A DNA stretch of 52,087 nt, from positions 1 through 52,087 of the forward strand of contig JBASOM010000137.1 of the NCBI GenBank assembly GCA_049658265.1. Reading direction: 5' to 3'. The first letter of the stretch is position 1. Each line of letters starts with the position of its first letter. The notes under the pieces are model-generated. The model ran no database searches, was not told the origin of the DNA, and saw only the letters and a program-made list of their open reading frames with translations. Made by a program: the position numbers and the translations under genes. Below, piece after piece: positions 42,820 through 50,346 of this stretch. Origin of the DNA: DTU063 sp001512695 (GTDB lineage Bacteria > Bacillota > Thermosediminibacteria > Thermosediminibacterales > Tepidanaerobacteraceae).

Positions 42820-43614
42820 TTAGTATTCCTTTTCTTTTTTGTACTCCCCTGGGTCTTTTTCAAATGTGCTGCTTGTCCCGTACTCGATCAAGACCGCATC
42901 ATAAGTAGTATCAATCGTTACCCAACCTTTTTTTCCCAAGAACACTTCGTTCCATGAATGGTATGCATCGATATCTTCCTTGTATCCCATCACCAGCTTC
43001 GCTGGAATGTCTATGCTTCGGAGCATAGCAGCGTACACTGCGGCATAGTCAAAACATATGCCCTTACCTGATGCTATGATTTCATCGACGTTAGGTATGT
43101 AATCGGTATTTAAATTTGTCAGTTTGTTCCTGTCGTACTCTATATTATTTATTATGTAATCGTATATCGCACATGCCTTTTTCTCGTCAGTATCCATGTC
43201 CTCGGTCAGCTCTTTTGCCATTTTGGCAGCTTTGCTTTCTTTACGCCAGTAGACGGGTCTTACAGATTGTAAAAATGATATCTTCTCATTATCAAGATTA
43301 ACCTGAACGCTTTTACTGCTATTCACCGCATATTTGCTACCTTCTATGTTTTCTAAAAGTGCCAGTAGATATATACCGGATCCCATTTGGAGGGGAAGCA
43401 TATCTTTCTCAGTCTTTACATCGTAATAATAGGTCTTCCCATCCTTCTGTATCATTATCTTTGTCTTGTTATTTTTCAAGGGAATGTTTATCCCTACTAT
43501 TCCCTGATTAATTTTTGACAGATTAAACACTTCAGAAGCATTAGCAAAAGCTTGTCCAAATATAAGCACAGCAAACAGAGAAAACAAAAATAGCCCGAAG
43601 ACCCTCTTTGACAA
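42820..43614 (-). CDS. Secreted transglutaminase-like (cysteine protease fold) protein
   Basis: A 264-residue exported protein with a transglutaminase-like core. The catalytic triad is Cys187 (GKGICFDYAAVYAA), His219 (AYHSWNEVF) and Asp235 (TIDTTYDA). The N terminus is a signal peptide (GLFLFSLFAVLIFGQAFANA). In bacteria such domains act as cross-linkers, amidases or proteases at the cell surface; the reaction here is unknown. The start is TTG 43614, nine bases after AAAGGAG. The 38-codon upstream extension of the open frame is false, because it runs through a c-di-GMP riboswitch. Synthesis is therefore probably c-di-GMP controlled. Confidence 0.88.
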   Translation of the reverse strand: MSKRVFGLFLFSLFAVLIFGQAFANASEVFNLSKINQGIVGINIPLKNNKTKIMIQKDGKTYYYDVKTEKDMLPLQMGSGIYLLALLENIEGSKYAVNSSKSVQVNLDNEKISFLQSVRPVYWRKESKAAKMAKELTEDMDTDEKKACAIYDYIINNIEYDRNKLTNLNTDYIPNVDEIIASGKGICFDYAAVYAAMLRSIDIPAKLVMGYKEDIDAYHSWNEVFLGKKGWVTIDTTYDAVLIEYGTSSTFEKDPGEYKKEKEY

Positions 43615-43631
43615 AAATAAACTCTCCTTTC

Positions 43632-43700
43632 GGCAACTGGCTGCCTTTAAAAAAGGCCCTATAGCTTTGCGTCCCCGCGTTTCCACGGGTTTGCCATTAT
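43632..43700 (-). ncRNA. Cyclic di-GMP-I (GEMM) riboswitch
   Basis: The minus strand shows the whole GEMM-I core. Helix P1 is GGCAA (43691-43695) with TTGCC (43632-43636). P2 is CCCGTG-GAAA-CGCGGG (43674-43689), a GNRA-capped stem. The conserved ligand-site segment GGACGCAAAGC is at 43664-43674. P3 is GGGCC..GGCAGCC (43639-43659), the tetraloop-receptor arm. It lies between a promoter and the transglutaminase start. The ribosome site AAAGGAG (43624-43630) begins one base after P1, so control is probably at translation. The flanking AUAAACUUUC (43706-43715) can pair with GAAAG and GUUUAU around the ribosome site. Confidence 0.9.
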
Positions 43701-43769
43701 CGCTTGAAAGTTTATTTGACTTAAGCAACCTGCATTATTCTCTAATTTTTGAAAGCAAAGCTTGTATAA

Positions 43770-43797
43770 ATTTTACCATTTTAATACATGCCAACAA
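43770..43797 (-). promoter_or_regulatory. Promoter of the riboswitch-transglutaminase unit
   Basis: TTGTTG (43792-43797), 16 bases, extended -10 TGG-TAAAAT (43770-43775). Transcription would start about 60 bases before the riboswitch core. Confidence 0.55.
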
Positions 43798-43833
43798 AGC
43801 TCAATCAATGCAGATTACTAATATATTTTTACA

Positions 43834-44499
43834 TTATTCTTCATTTTTCCCAGTATTTTGTTGTTTTTCGTCGAGTAGCTTTGCTTTAACAACGAGCCTC
43901 GGATAGGGTCTTCGGCTATAATCACAGGTAATCAGGGTTAGAAGTTTTTGATTTTCTTCGGGGAGAAGTACCCAGTTGTCTTTAGCTTCTACCAGAAGTT
44001 TTTCTAGTACCTCATAGGTATATATTGTATCTTTCACTATAATCTCTACCAAATCACCTCTTTCCAGTTCATCCAAGCGATTGAATAGTCTGCCGTATGA
44101 GCGGCCCCTGTGAGCGGAAATGCAGTAATTGCCTACCTGTCCCGGCCTTCCGGTGCCATCTAAACTGGCGGCAGAAATGTTTAGATTGGTCCTTGTGGCT
44201 CCCTTAAGGATAGGCATTTCAAGGGATATTTTTTCTATCTTTAATATGCCTTCCATGTGAGCTTCGATATATCTGGCCAGGTATTCATTATCATCTTCAG
44301 CAATGTTTTCATCCGTTGTGGGAACATTGTCTACCGGATATTGTTCAATTTCATTGTAGTCATCGAGCTCTTCCCAACTTTGGATTAAAGAATCAAGGAG
44401 TTTTTTCTGCTGGTGGTCATAATATGCATCTCTGATTATTGGAAAGGAAATAGTAAGGATTCCAAGGATTACAAGGATTAAGCCTAGGAATTTTCTCAA
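43834..44499 (-). CDS. Sortase (class D-like)
   Basis: A membrane-anchored transpeptidase that cleaves LPXTG-like signals and attaches proteins to peptidoglycan. An N-terminal membrane segment (FLGLILVILGILTISFPII) precedes a variable acidic linker. The catalytic residues are His130 (ISAHRG), Cys192 in TLITC and Arg201 (YPRLVV); the TLxTC form fits class D. The start is uncertain: TTG 44499 is eight bases after AGGTGG, but GTGs at 44505 and 44511 are in frame. The likely substrate is the LPXTG-like protein encoded directly upstream. Confidence 0.92.
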   Translation of the reverse strand: MRKFLGLILVILGILTISFPIIRDAYYDHQQKKLLDSLIQSWEELDDYNEIEQYPVDNVPTTDENIAEDDNEYLARYIEAHMEGILKIEKISLEMPILKGATRTNLNISAASLDGTGRPGQVGNYCISAHRGRSYGRLFNRLDELERGDLVEIIVKDTIYTYEVLEKLLVEAKDNWVLLPEENQKLLTLITCDYSRRPYPRLVVKAKLLDEKQQNTGKNEE

Positions 44500-44513
44500 T
44501 CTCACCGCCACCT

Positions 44514-44555
44514 AAAAAAATCGCCCGGATTATACTTGCTGTATACTCCAGGCGA
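44514..44555 (-). terminator. Terminator between the LPXTG gene and the sortase gene
   Basis: A stem of TCGCCTGG/CCGGGCGA plus inner TATAC/GTATA, followed by seven T residues. The T run abuts the sortase ribosome site, so read-through must supply sortase unless another promoter is used. Confidence 0.8.
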
Positions 44556-44609
44556 ATAATAGGAGTAAAAGAATTCTATTGGTCTACTATTGTAAACACT
44601 TAAAACAGC

Positions 44610-45404
44610 TTACAATCTCTTCTTAATAATACTAACCCCTGCCAAAATAGCGAAGGTACCTATAATGTAAAACGGGTAGCGCACACGCTCTCCTGTCTCC
44701 GGCATATCAGGCGGCCCTGAGGGGACTTCCTCTTCGGGGATATCTACGACAGGCTGATCCGGCTCTGTTGGAACCGGAACAGGGACATCGGGAATAGTTG
44801 GTTCCCCTCTAGGAACAGGTTCCTCTTCCACTTCAATCGGCGGCTCTTTTTTGCCATTGTCGCCATCATCGTCATCATCGTCGCCGTTATCGTCCCCTCC
44901 TCCACCGACGCTCTCGGTAAGAAAAGTCCAGTTTACTCTAAGTGAAGCACCCTGATAATCGTTTCCGGCGTCCTCAGGAAAATCCGCGGAAAAGTAGATG
45001 GTTTTGGTAGTTTCCGGGGCTATGCTTCCTATTAATACATATCCTTCATTGGCAACTTCTCTAAATGTACCGTCAGATATTAGCTCATCTTCGGCCTTAA
45101 TTGTCAATGTCATTACATCGGCTAAGCGGCCTCCCCTGGGAGATGTTTCACCTAGAATATTAGTCCTGATATACACGTTCAGAACGCTCGAACCGGTATT
45201 CAGAAGCTGTAAACTGGAACTCTTTTTGTCACCGGGATTGAGATTTCCAGTATCAACAGTCTTTTGAGGAACGCGAATCTCAAGGCCATTCCTATCACCA
45301 GAAATGACATAGCTAGTTTTAGCAGATGCCACACCGGAAACTCTAGCAATCACCATTACCACGATTAATACTAGAACTATCATCCTATGTGTTTTTCTCC
45401 TCAT
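44610..45404 (-). CDS. LPXTG-like anchored surface protein with TasA/camelysin-like domain
   Basis: A 264-residue secreted protein. The signal peptide (MIVLVLIVVMVIARVSGVASA) is followed by a beta-rich domain of about 140 residues (NLNPGDKKSSSLQLLNTGSS), a pattern shared with SipW-dependent fibre proteins. Next come a Gly/Asp spacer and a Pro/Glu-rich wall-spanning stretch. The C terminus has a sorting signal MPETGE, a hydrophobic helix and the basic end KKRL. M replaces the usual L of LPXTG. AAGGAGG lies nine bases before the ATG. Sortase is encoded directly downstream. Confidence 0.88.
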   Translation of the reverse strand: MRRKTHRMIVLVLIVVMVIARVSGVASAKTSYVISGDRNGLEIRVPQKTVDTGNLNPGDKKSSSLQLLNTGSSVLNVYIRTNILGETSPRGGRLADVMTLTIKAEDELISDGTFREVANEGYVLIGSIAPETTKTIYFSADFPEDAGNDYQGASLRVNWTFLTESVGGGGDDNGDDDDDDGDNGKKEPPIEVEEEPVPRGEPTIPDVPVPVPTEPDQPVVDIPEEEVPSGPPDMPETGERVRYPFYIIGTFAILAGVSIIKKRL

Positions 45405-45474
45405 TTCATCTACCCTCCTTGCGGATAAATACTAATTAACACCAATTATGTATAATGAAAAGCCTTTGGGCTTA

Positions 45475-45735
45475 AATTTTCTTTGGTAGCAGGGGGCGGC
45501 ATTACACCGCCCGCCTGAATATTAAGCATTCCGTAATTTTGACCTGCCATCGTATTCTTTTGTTCCACTTTGTTTAGAGCTGTCGGCGTTCATCAACATA
45601 CCGAGTTCTACTAGAACAAGCACAGTGAATACTCCTCGGTTCTTAGAAAATCAATACAGGCAATCTGTTCCTTGTGCAGTTTTGTATTTATTAGAGTACT
45701 CTCTCACTTCTTTCTATTCGTCCAAGATTCCGCCC
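45475..45735 (-). ncRNA. Candidate structured noncoding RNA in a 357-base gap
   Basis: This gap between the larger TasA-like gene and the LPXTG gene has no convincing gene. On the minus strand it holds a strong hairpin GGGCGG/CCGCCC (45494-45512), itself inside CAGG/CCTG. It also has GTTCT-AGT-AGAAC within an outer ACCGAG/CTCGGT, an ACAG/CTGT hairpin, and a weak terminal stem AGCC-CAAA-GGCT followed by T residues. Two short overlapping frames look protein-like (NADSSKQSGTKEYDG; GQNYGMLNIQAGG), but they are in different frames, one has in-frame stops upstream, and only one has a ribosome site. A structured RNA family seems more likely. The raiA RNA family is one to test, from general resemblance only. 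Confidence 0.5.
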
Positions 45736-45761
45736 ATTCAAATATCCAAAATGTTCCTCAG

Positions 45762-46874
45762 TTATTCAACTTCTTCAGTATCTGCAGAGGTCACAACATA
45801 ATTAGTTATGGATTTCTCTATTCCATCAATTTCTATTGAACCACCGTAGAAACCCCAATAACCCATCAAAGAATCTGTTATGTTAATGGGTTCTGAAATA
45901 CCATTTACAAAAGTAACTGTCCTTTCATATGTTCTGGAAAGGCCAAAACCATAATTCACTGTAATTTTGACTGTTTTATCGCCATTAATATTTTTACCTG
46001 CTTCGTCAATCGCGTTAAATATCGAACCCGATATTGTAATCTTTGACTGCCAGTTTTTACGGTCAATGTCTACTTTAAGATCATGATCATAGTTATTTAT
46101 TTTTTTAGGTTCTTCAGGTTCTTGAGGGTCTTCTTCGCCTCCATCTTTCCAGCATGGCATATCTGCACCTCGTCCTGAAGTAAAGTAAGGTTCTTCATAT
46201 GGCTCTTGTTCAGCTTCCCCGGATTTTATCGCTTCTAAACTTTGTATATCCCATTCTGCTTCAGGGGCTCCGTTGGTAGTCTGAACAGCTTGGACCACGC
46301 CGCTGATTTTGAATCGCTTGCCTTGATAGCGGTTATCCATATTAGGCCCGTCAAACCCAACTACCAGGCAGAGTTTTACACTTTCGCCTTCGCCGTCGTT
46401 ATCGTATGTTCCGGCTAATGGTCCATTGACGTAGTACAGCCACAATCCTCCGTCCTCTTTATCTTCATACACTATCCAGTTGTCGCCCTTTGGGAATAAG
46501 AAGGCAGCCCTGCCTTCGTAATCACCATGTAGTAGACCATCTTCTTCTGGGTTGTATGGCACCCATTCTCCATCAGAGAGCTTTTCCCATCCGCTGTTAA
46601 TCTTTACGCGAATTTCCGCTCTTTTTGTGCCGGTGTTCACGATATCCCAGCACAATTTGGCGCAGTCTCCCGGGTTCAGGTTTTCAAAAACGCGGTCATC
46701 AATCTTTGCAAAAGACTCTCCATCTTCATCAACGTTTATTGTCAATGTCCCGGCGGTAAAAGTTACTTCATCGGGAAATTCTTGTTCATCCGTAAACCAT
46801 GCCTGAGTGGCCCCTGTAATCAAGGCTGCCACCAAGGCAATTACCAACAAATTCATTAAAATTCTCTTTTTCAT
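45762..46874 (-). CDS. TasA/camelysin-like SipW-dependent surface protein (large)
   Basis: A 370-residue exported protein. The N terminus MKKRILMNLLVIALVAALIT ends in a signal site followed by AWFTDEQEF, the A-x-F-T-D pattern of TasA/camelysin proteins cut by SipW. The mature part has TFTAGTLTINVDEDG and NLNPGDCAKLCWDIVNTGT, the hallmark of the family (beta-sandwich fibre subunits). A spacer rich in Glu and Pro then leads to a second beta-rich domain of about 110 residues with no recognised family. The gene lies downstream of a GEMM-like RNA element. Confidence 0.85.
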   Translation of the reverse strand: MKKRILMNLLVIALVAALITGATQAWFTDEQEFPDEVTFTAGTLTINVDEDGESFAKIDDRVFENLNPGDCAKLCWDIVNTGTKRAEIRVKINSGWEKLSDGEWVPYNPEEDGLLHGDYEGRAAFLFPKGDNWIVYEDKEDGGLWLYYVNGPLAGTYDNDGEGESVKLCLVVGFDGPNMDNRYQGKRFKISGVVQAVQTTNGAPEAEWDIQSLEAIKSGEAEQEPYEEPYFTSGRGADMPCWKDGGEEDPQEPEEPKKINNYDHDLKVDIDRKNWQSKITISGSIFNAIDEAGKNINGDKTVKITVNYGFGLSRTYERTVTFVNGISEPINITDSLMGYWGFYGGSIEIDGIEKSITNYVVTSADTEEVE

Positions 46875-46912
46875 TTTTACTTAGCCCCCCAATTACGATC
46901 TAGTTTTTTATT

Positions 46913-46993
46913 GTTGTTGCCAGGCTGCCGTTCTATTTCTAGAAAGGCCATTTAGCCTGTGTCCCTGTCTTCCGACAGATTTGCTTTTTTCTT
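46913..46993 (-). ncRNA. GEMM-like cis-regulatory RNA before the large TasA-like gene
   Basis: In the 204-base gap, the minus strand reads AAAAAAGCAAAT, then a GNRA-capped stem CTGTC-GGAA-GACAG (46965-46978), then GGGACACAGGC, then a stem TTCTA-GAAA-TAGAA (46931-46944) flanked by GGCC and GGC, then AGCCTGGCAAC. The order and the two GNRA-type stems copy a c-di-GMP-I riboswitch, but the invariant GACGCAAAGC is changed and the closing P1 helix is not obvious. It may be a variant with altered ligand, a decayed copy, or a different RNA. Confidence 0.5.
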
Positions 46994-47078
46994 AAGAGTC
47001 AATTAAGCCCCCCTTATAACAATCTCGCTGTTCTTTGGCAATCACATCCTTTCTATTGTTCATCATTTGCCTTTCTGG

Positions 47079-47567
47079 CTAATGCCAGTGCAGCTCTCTT
47101 GCATCATTTGATGCTTGAATTGCTTCAACCTCTAAATCAATCGGCAAGGTTGTAGGATCATTAACCATAGAAAAGTCTACTTCCAGGCCGAAAGCTGCGG
47201 TTTCGTTAGGTGGTACACTATTGTTGTAATAGTAATATCCGTCATTATCTTTTCCCCAATTGCTGTCAGTCACGTTAAATTCTACATTTTCATCGACTTT
47301 TGTATCATCTGGAATAATAACTATTGCACGTAGGAAGACTTCATTTGTGCCTGTGTTTTTAATAGACCAGGAGACAATTCTTTTCTCAACATATGGGTCA
47401 TCTGGATTTACAGAATGTGCACCTAAAAACTCAATCTCAACGGTACCGGCAACAAAGTGTATCAACTCTTCTTTTGCCGTGTCTGTGAAATAGGCTATCG
47501 TATTACCTCCTACCAGCAGTGTGATTAAGGCAAGAACCATAAAGCTAATAAAGATTTTCAGCTTCAT
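47079..47567 (-). CDS. TasA/camelysin-like SipW-dependent surface protein (small)
   Basis: A 162-residue exported protein with the signal MKLKIFISFMVLALITLLVG, then AYFTDTAKE and HFVAGTVEIEFLGAH, the TasA/camelysin layout. NTGTNEVFLRAIVIIP gives the beta-sandwich core. It is near the minimum for a fibre subunit and lacks any anchor. It starts 44 bases after sipW, which should supply its processing protease. GAAGGA precedes the ATG. Confidence 0.85.
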   Translation of the reverse strand: MKLKIFISFMVLALITLLVGGNTIAYFTDTAKEELIHFVAGTVEIEFLGAHSVNPDDPYVEKRIVSWSIKNTGTNEVFLRAIVIIPDDTKVDENVEFNVTDSNWGKDNDGYYYYNNSVPPNETAAFGLEVDFSMVNDPTTLPIDLEVEAIQASNDARELHWH

Positions 47568-47611
47568 TTTTCATTCATCCTTCCAATAAAAAGCTATCAT
47601 GATGGCCCACA

Positions 47612-48238
47612 TTACTCCGTGAGTCTCTCTTGAGTTGCCTTCTCGTTTTTCATTGCATTCAGGTTATTGTAAAGGTTTACGGATTCGATAATAAGTAGTA
47701 CCGCTGCTGGTATGAGAATCAAAGTAATTAAACCACGTTTCGTTTGAGCAAAACTTACAAAATATCCTAGGTAAGGTATGGCCAAAACAACTTTCCCCAC
47801 TAAGTTTTCGGAGTTTACGGAATTTGGATCAGTTGCATCGTTGGCATCCCCTTTTGTTATAATTTTAATACCTTCTTCAGTGTTGCTAATAGCTACTGCC
47901 CTATGACTGATCAACTGTTTACTATTACCTCGGCCAGTATATGTTATGATATCTCCTTCTTTAATCATATCTATGCTCGCAGGCCTTACAAATACTAAAC
48001 TTCCGGTATCAAAGGCTGGGCTCATGCTGCCGCTCAATACTACATACATATGGTGGCCTGCTACTTGTGGGGGACCTCCTGATAGTTTTGAAGATAGCAA
48101 TGAAAATACTAAAAGGATTACCAGGATGAGCATTACACCAAATAATATATTGCCTAAAATCTCCGCCATAGTTGATAATTTATTAGCCCTACTAACAGTT
48201 TTGTTGTTTTCTTCCCTATAAAGCTTTTGTTGCTGCAT
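47612..48238 (-). CDS. sipW: Signal peptidase I, SipW type
   Basis: A 208-residue ER/archaeal-type signal peptidase. An N-terminal membrane helix (about residues 28-48) leads to the catalytic Ser71 in LSGSMSPAF and His112 in LISHRAV, which replaces the lysine of ordinary bacterial enzymes. GDANDATDP supplies the aspartates. A second membrane helix lies near the C terminus (GLITLILIPAAVLLIIES). In Bacillus, SipW cuts TasA and TapA; the neighbours here carry matching signals. A GGAGG site precedes the ATG. Confidence 0.93.
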   Translation of the reverse strand: MQQQKLYREENNKTVSRANKLSTMAEILGNILFGVMLILVILLVFSLLSSKLSGGPPQVAGHHMYVVLSGSMSPAFDTGSLVFVRPASIDMIKEGDIITYTGRGNSKQLISHRAVAISNTEEGIKIITKGDANDATDPNSVNSENLVGKVVLAIPYLGYFVSFAQTKRGLITLILIPAAVLLIIESVNLYNNLNAMKNEKATQERLTE

Positions 48239-48302
48239 GGTTGCCTCCTGTTACCAAATAACGAGGATTTGTTAAGGTTTCTCATGTTCAACTCAGTCTA
48301 TA

Positions 48303-50036
48303 TTATTGATTAGCTTCCTCTCTGATATTGACGGTTTCATTGTCAGCATTCTCTATAAGCTTATATTCATTTACGCATTCTTGCCTTTTCTCTTCACCAT
48401 GGCCGCTGTTACCTTCTTTGCCCGTATCGTTTTCAGTGTCTTTATCTGCCTCAGCTTGGCCATTTTCGAAGCCTTCAGATTTAGTTTCATCTTCCGCTTC
48501 CCCCTCTTCTTCAACTATATCTTCCTCTTCATCTATATCATCATCAGTGTCGTGAACATCATCCGTGCTGTCTTCCTCTCCCTCTTCATCTTCAACTTCA
48601 TCTATGTTGTCTTCGTCAATTTCTTGAGTGCCATCCGTGCCATCATCTTCTTCTCCGGCTCCTTCCTCTTCATCCGTAATCTCATCTTCGTCCCCTTCTT
48701 GGCCCTTCTCCTCTTCTTCGTCTATATTATCAGCAGTATCTTGGGCATCGTCATCGCTTTCGCCTTTTTCTCCTGATTGATCTTCGTCATCAATCATTTC
48801 ATCTTTTTCCGCTTCCTCTTCGCTTTCTGTATCCTCTTCATTTTCTGAATCTGATCCATCTTCATCCTCGTCATTATTTGTATCATTGTCACCGCCTGCT
48901 TCATCATTTTCAGCATCAGCATCAGGTTTATCATCATTATTACTCTCATCATTTTTCTGTCCACTGTCATCATCTTCGTCTTTATCATCATTTAATTTGT
49001 TATCTGGCTGTTCGGCAGGCAAGTTTATGTCTTCTTGATTCCCCTGTTCGATGCCCGGAACTACATAAAACTCTTCGCCTTCATTTTCTCCTTCTTCAGG
49101 AACTTCCGCTGGGTCTTGCGGTAATTCTTCCGGAATCTCTTGAATTTCTTCTTCCGGCTTTATCAACTCGACTTCAAGTTTATATTTGAAATATCTATTA
49201 GATTTAAGTGTCGCTATAATGCTTATATTCCCCATTTCTGCTTCGCTGGATACTATGAGCTGTCCTGCCTCAAGCCTTACGCCGCTAATATCGGATAATA
49301 GCTCCCACTCTACTTCTTCAGCAGGAACCTCCCTGCCATCTATATAAAACGCATACGAATACACCTGCGTCCCTTCATCCGCCAGGGGAATAGTTATATA
49401 ATCCGGGCCTTCGACAAAGAAGGTATCCTTCATCTGCTCGTAAAACTTTTGCTGCAAATCTGCTATTCTTCCGAAACCTTTGAATTTAAACTTTTCTCCC
49501 AAACCGCTTTTACCCAAACCTTGTCCATTTCCCGAAATGTCAAAGGAAGGTGTGTTGTCCTCCGCATCGATGAATCTCTCTATTTTGCTCCAATCATATT
49601 TTAATTCTATGTTTTTCCCCTTCGTTTGCACATCAATAGGGATTAGGTCAATTTTTTCATTTTTGTAACTCATTTCTAAAGAGCCAATTATTATATCATC
49701 CGCATTAAAACCACAATCATCGGGAAGGTTCATGCATGCTGTCAAAATATCATCGATAAATTCTACGTTAAAATCCACATTAAGATTGTTAAATGTATGA
49801 ATATCAAAATACAGTTCCACTACAGCCTTACCCATGGTGGCAAAAGACCTCTTCCCGAAAATACTTCCATGGTTACTGTAAACGATTCTATCGGTAAAAA
49901 ATGCATTTATACATGGAAAGTCCAAGGGATATGTCACTAGTGATGTAGACATTACAAGAATTGTAGTGTTTCTAACGGCACCTTTGAATAATGATTTTAC
50001 GCTCTTTATATGACCTGCTTTTTTGTTTTTCTCCAA
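48303..50036 (-). CDS. Secreted hyper-acidic protein with SipW-type N terminus
   Basis: A 577-residue protein of no known family. A modest hydrophobic stretch (TTILVMSTSLVTYPL) ends near NAFFTDRIVY, the A-x-F-T-D motif shared with the SipW substrates downstream. Residues about 50-300 form a globular region with an Ig-like segment (YSYAFYIDGREVPAEEVEWEL; VRLEAGQLIVSSEAE). Residues about 305-545 are almost wholly Asp/Glu/Ser/Gly/Asn with loose repeats such as DTDDDIDEEE and DTADNIDEEE. No LPXTG or C-terminal membrane helix is seen. The start is TTG, five bases after GAGGGTG. A calcium- or cation-binding surface or matrix protein is plausible but inferred. Confidence 0.7.
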   Translation of the reverse strand: MEKNKKAGHIKSVKSLFKGAVRNTTILVMSTSLVTYPLDFPCINAFFTDRIVYSNHGSIFGKRSFATMGKAVVELYFDIHTFNNLNVDFNVEFIDDILTACMNLPDDCGFNADDIIIGSLEMSYKNEKIDLIPIDVQTKGKNIELKYDWSKIERFIDAEDNTPSFDISGNGQGLGKSGLGEKFKFKGFGRIADLQQKFYEQMKDTFFVEGPDYITIPLADEGTQVYSYAFYIDGREVPAEEVEWELLSDISGVRLEAGQLIVSSEAEMGNISIIATLKSNRYFKYKLEVELIKPEEEIQEIPEELPQDPAEVPEEGENEGEEFYVVPGIEQGNQEDINLPAEQPDNKLNDDKDEDDDSGQKNDESNNDDKPDADAENDEAGGDNDTNNDEDEDGSDSENEEDTESEEEAEKDEMIDDEDQSGEKGESDDDAQDTADNIDEEEEKGQEGDEDEITDEEEGAGEEDDGTDGTQEIDEDNIDEVEDEEGEEDSTDDVHDTDDDIDEEEDIVEEEGEAEDETKSEGFENGQAEADKDTENDTGKEGNSGHGEEKRQECVNEYKLIENADNETVNIREEANQ

Positions 50037-50118
50037 ATCATCACCCTCTTTAATGTCTTGACACTCCAGGCAAAAACAGAATATGTATTGCTTGATAGCT
50101 TTAAAATATATGAAAATA

Positions 50119-50346
50119 CTAAAATTCCCAGTATCGAAATCTAACTAAGCCGTTTTGCAGAACTTGCAAAGCTTCTTGAATCAAGTGCAAAAGTTCCATA
50201 TAGCTTCGAAAAGCAACAGTCTTTTCCGTTTCTAACCATTGAATATTACCCTGAATAGTATTCCTTTCTGCGTATGAAACTTTAATTATGAAAGTGCAAG
50301 GCAGTGATGGAATGTTGCTTTTTTTCGTCAAACTTGCTCTTTTCAT
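50119..50346 (-). CDS. Small conserved-looking protein (75 residues), unknown
   Basis: GGAGG lies five bases before the ATG, supporting a real gene. The 75-residue product has TFIIKVSYAERNTIQGNIQW followed by LETEKTVAFRSYMELLHLIQEAL: beta strands, then a helix. It resembles, from memory only, short proteins seen near surface-protein regulators in other Clostridia; I know no function. It lies between the regulator and the acidic-protein gene and is the first gene of the surface operon. Confidence 0.65.
   Translation of the reverse strand: MKRASLTKKSNIPSLPCTFIIKVSYAERNTIQGNIQWLETEKTVAFRSYMELLHLIQEALQVLQNGLVRFRYWEF

Noticed and set aside
45446..45547. A 33-codon frame beginning MAGQNYG in the gap before the LPXTG gene
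   Set aside because: No ribosome site, and it overlaps another frame with protein-like text in a different phase. Better explained by a structured RNA.
45522..45623. A 33-codon frame starting GTG after GAGGAG (MLVLVELGMLMNADSS)
   Set aside because: It has a plausible ribosome site, but in-frame stops lie directly upstream in an otherwise similar frame and it sits inside the hairpin-rich region. I prefer the RNA explanation, though a peptide is not excluded.
48306..48776. A 156-codon plus-strand hydrophobic frame opposite the acidic gene
   Set aside because: It is the antisense of the Asp/Glu-rich region, whose codons read as Phe/Ile/Leu/Ser on the other strand. No ribosome site.
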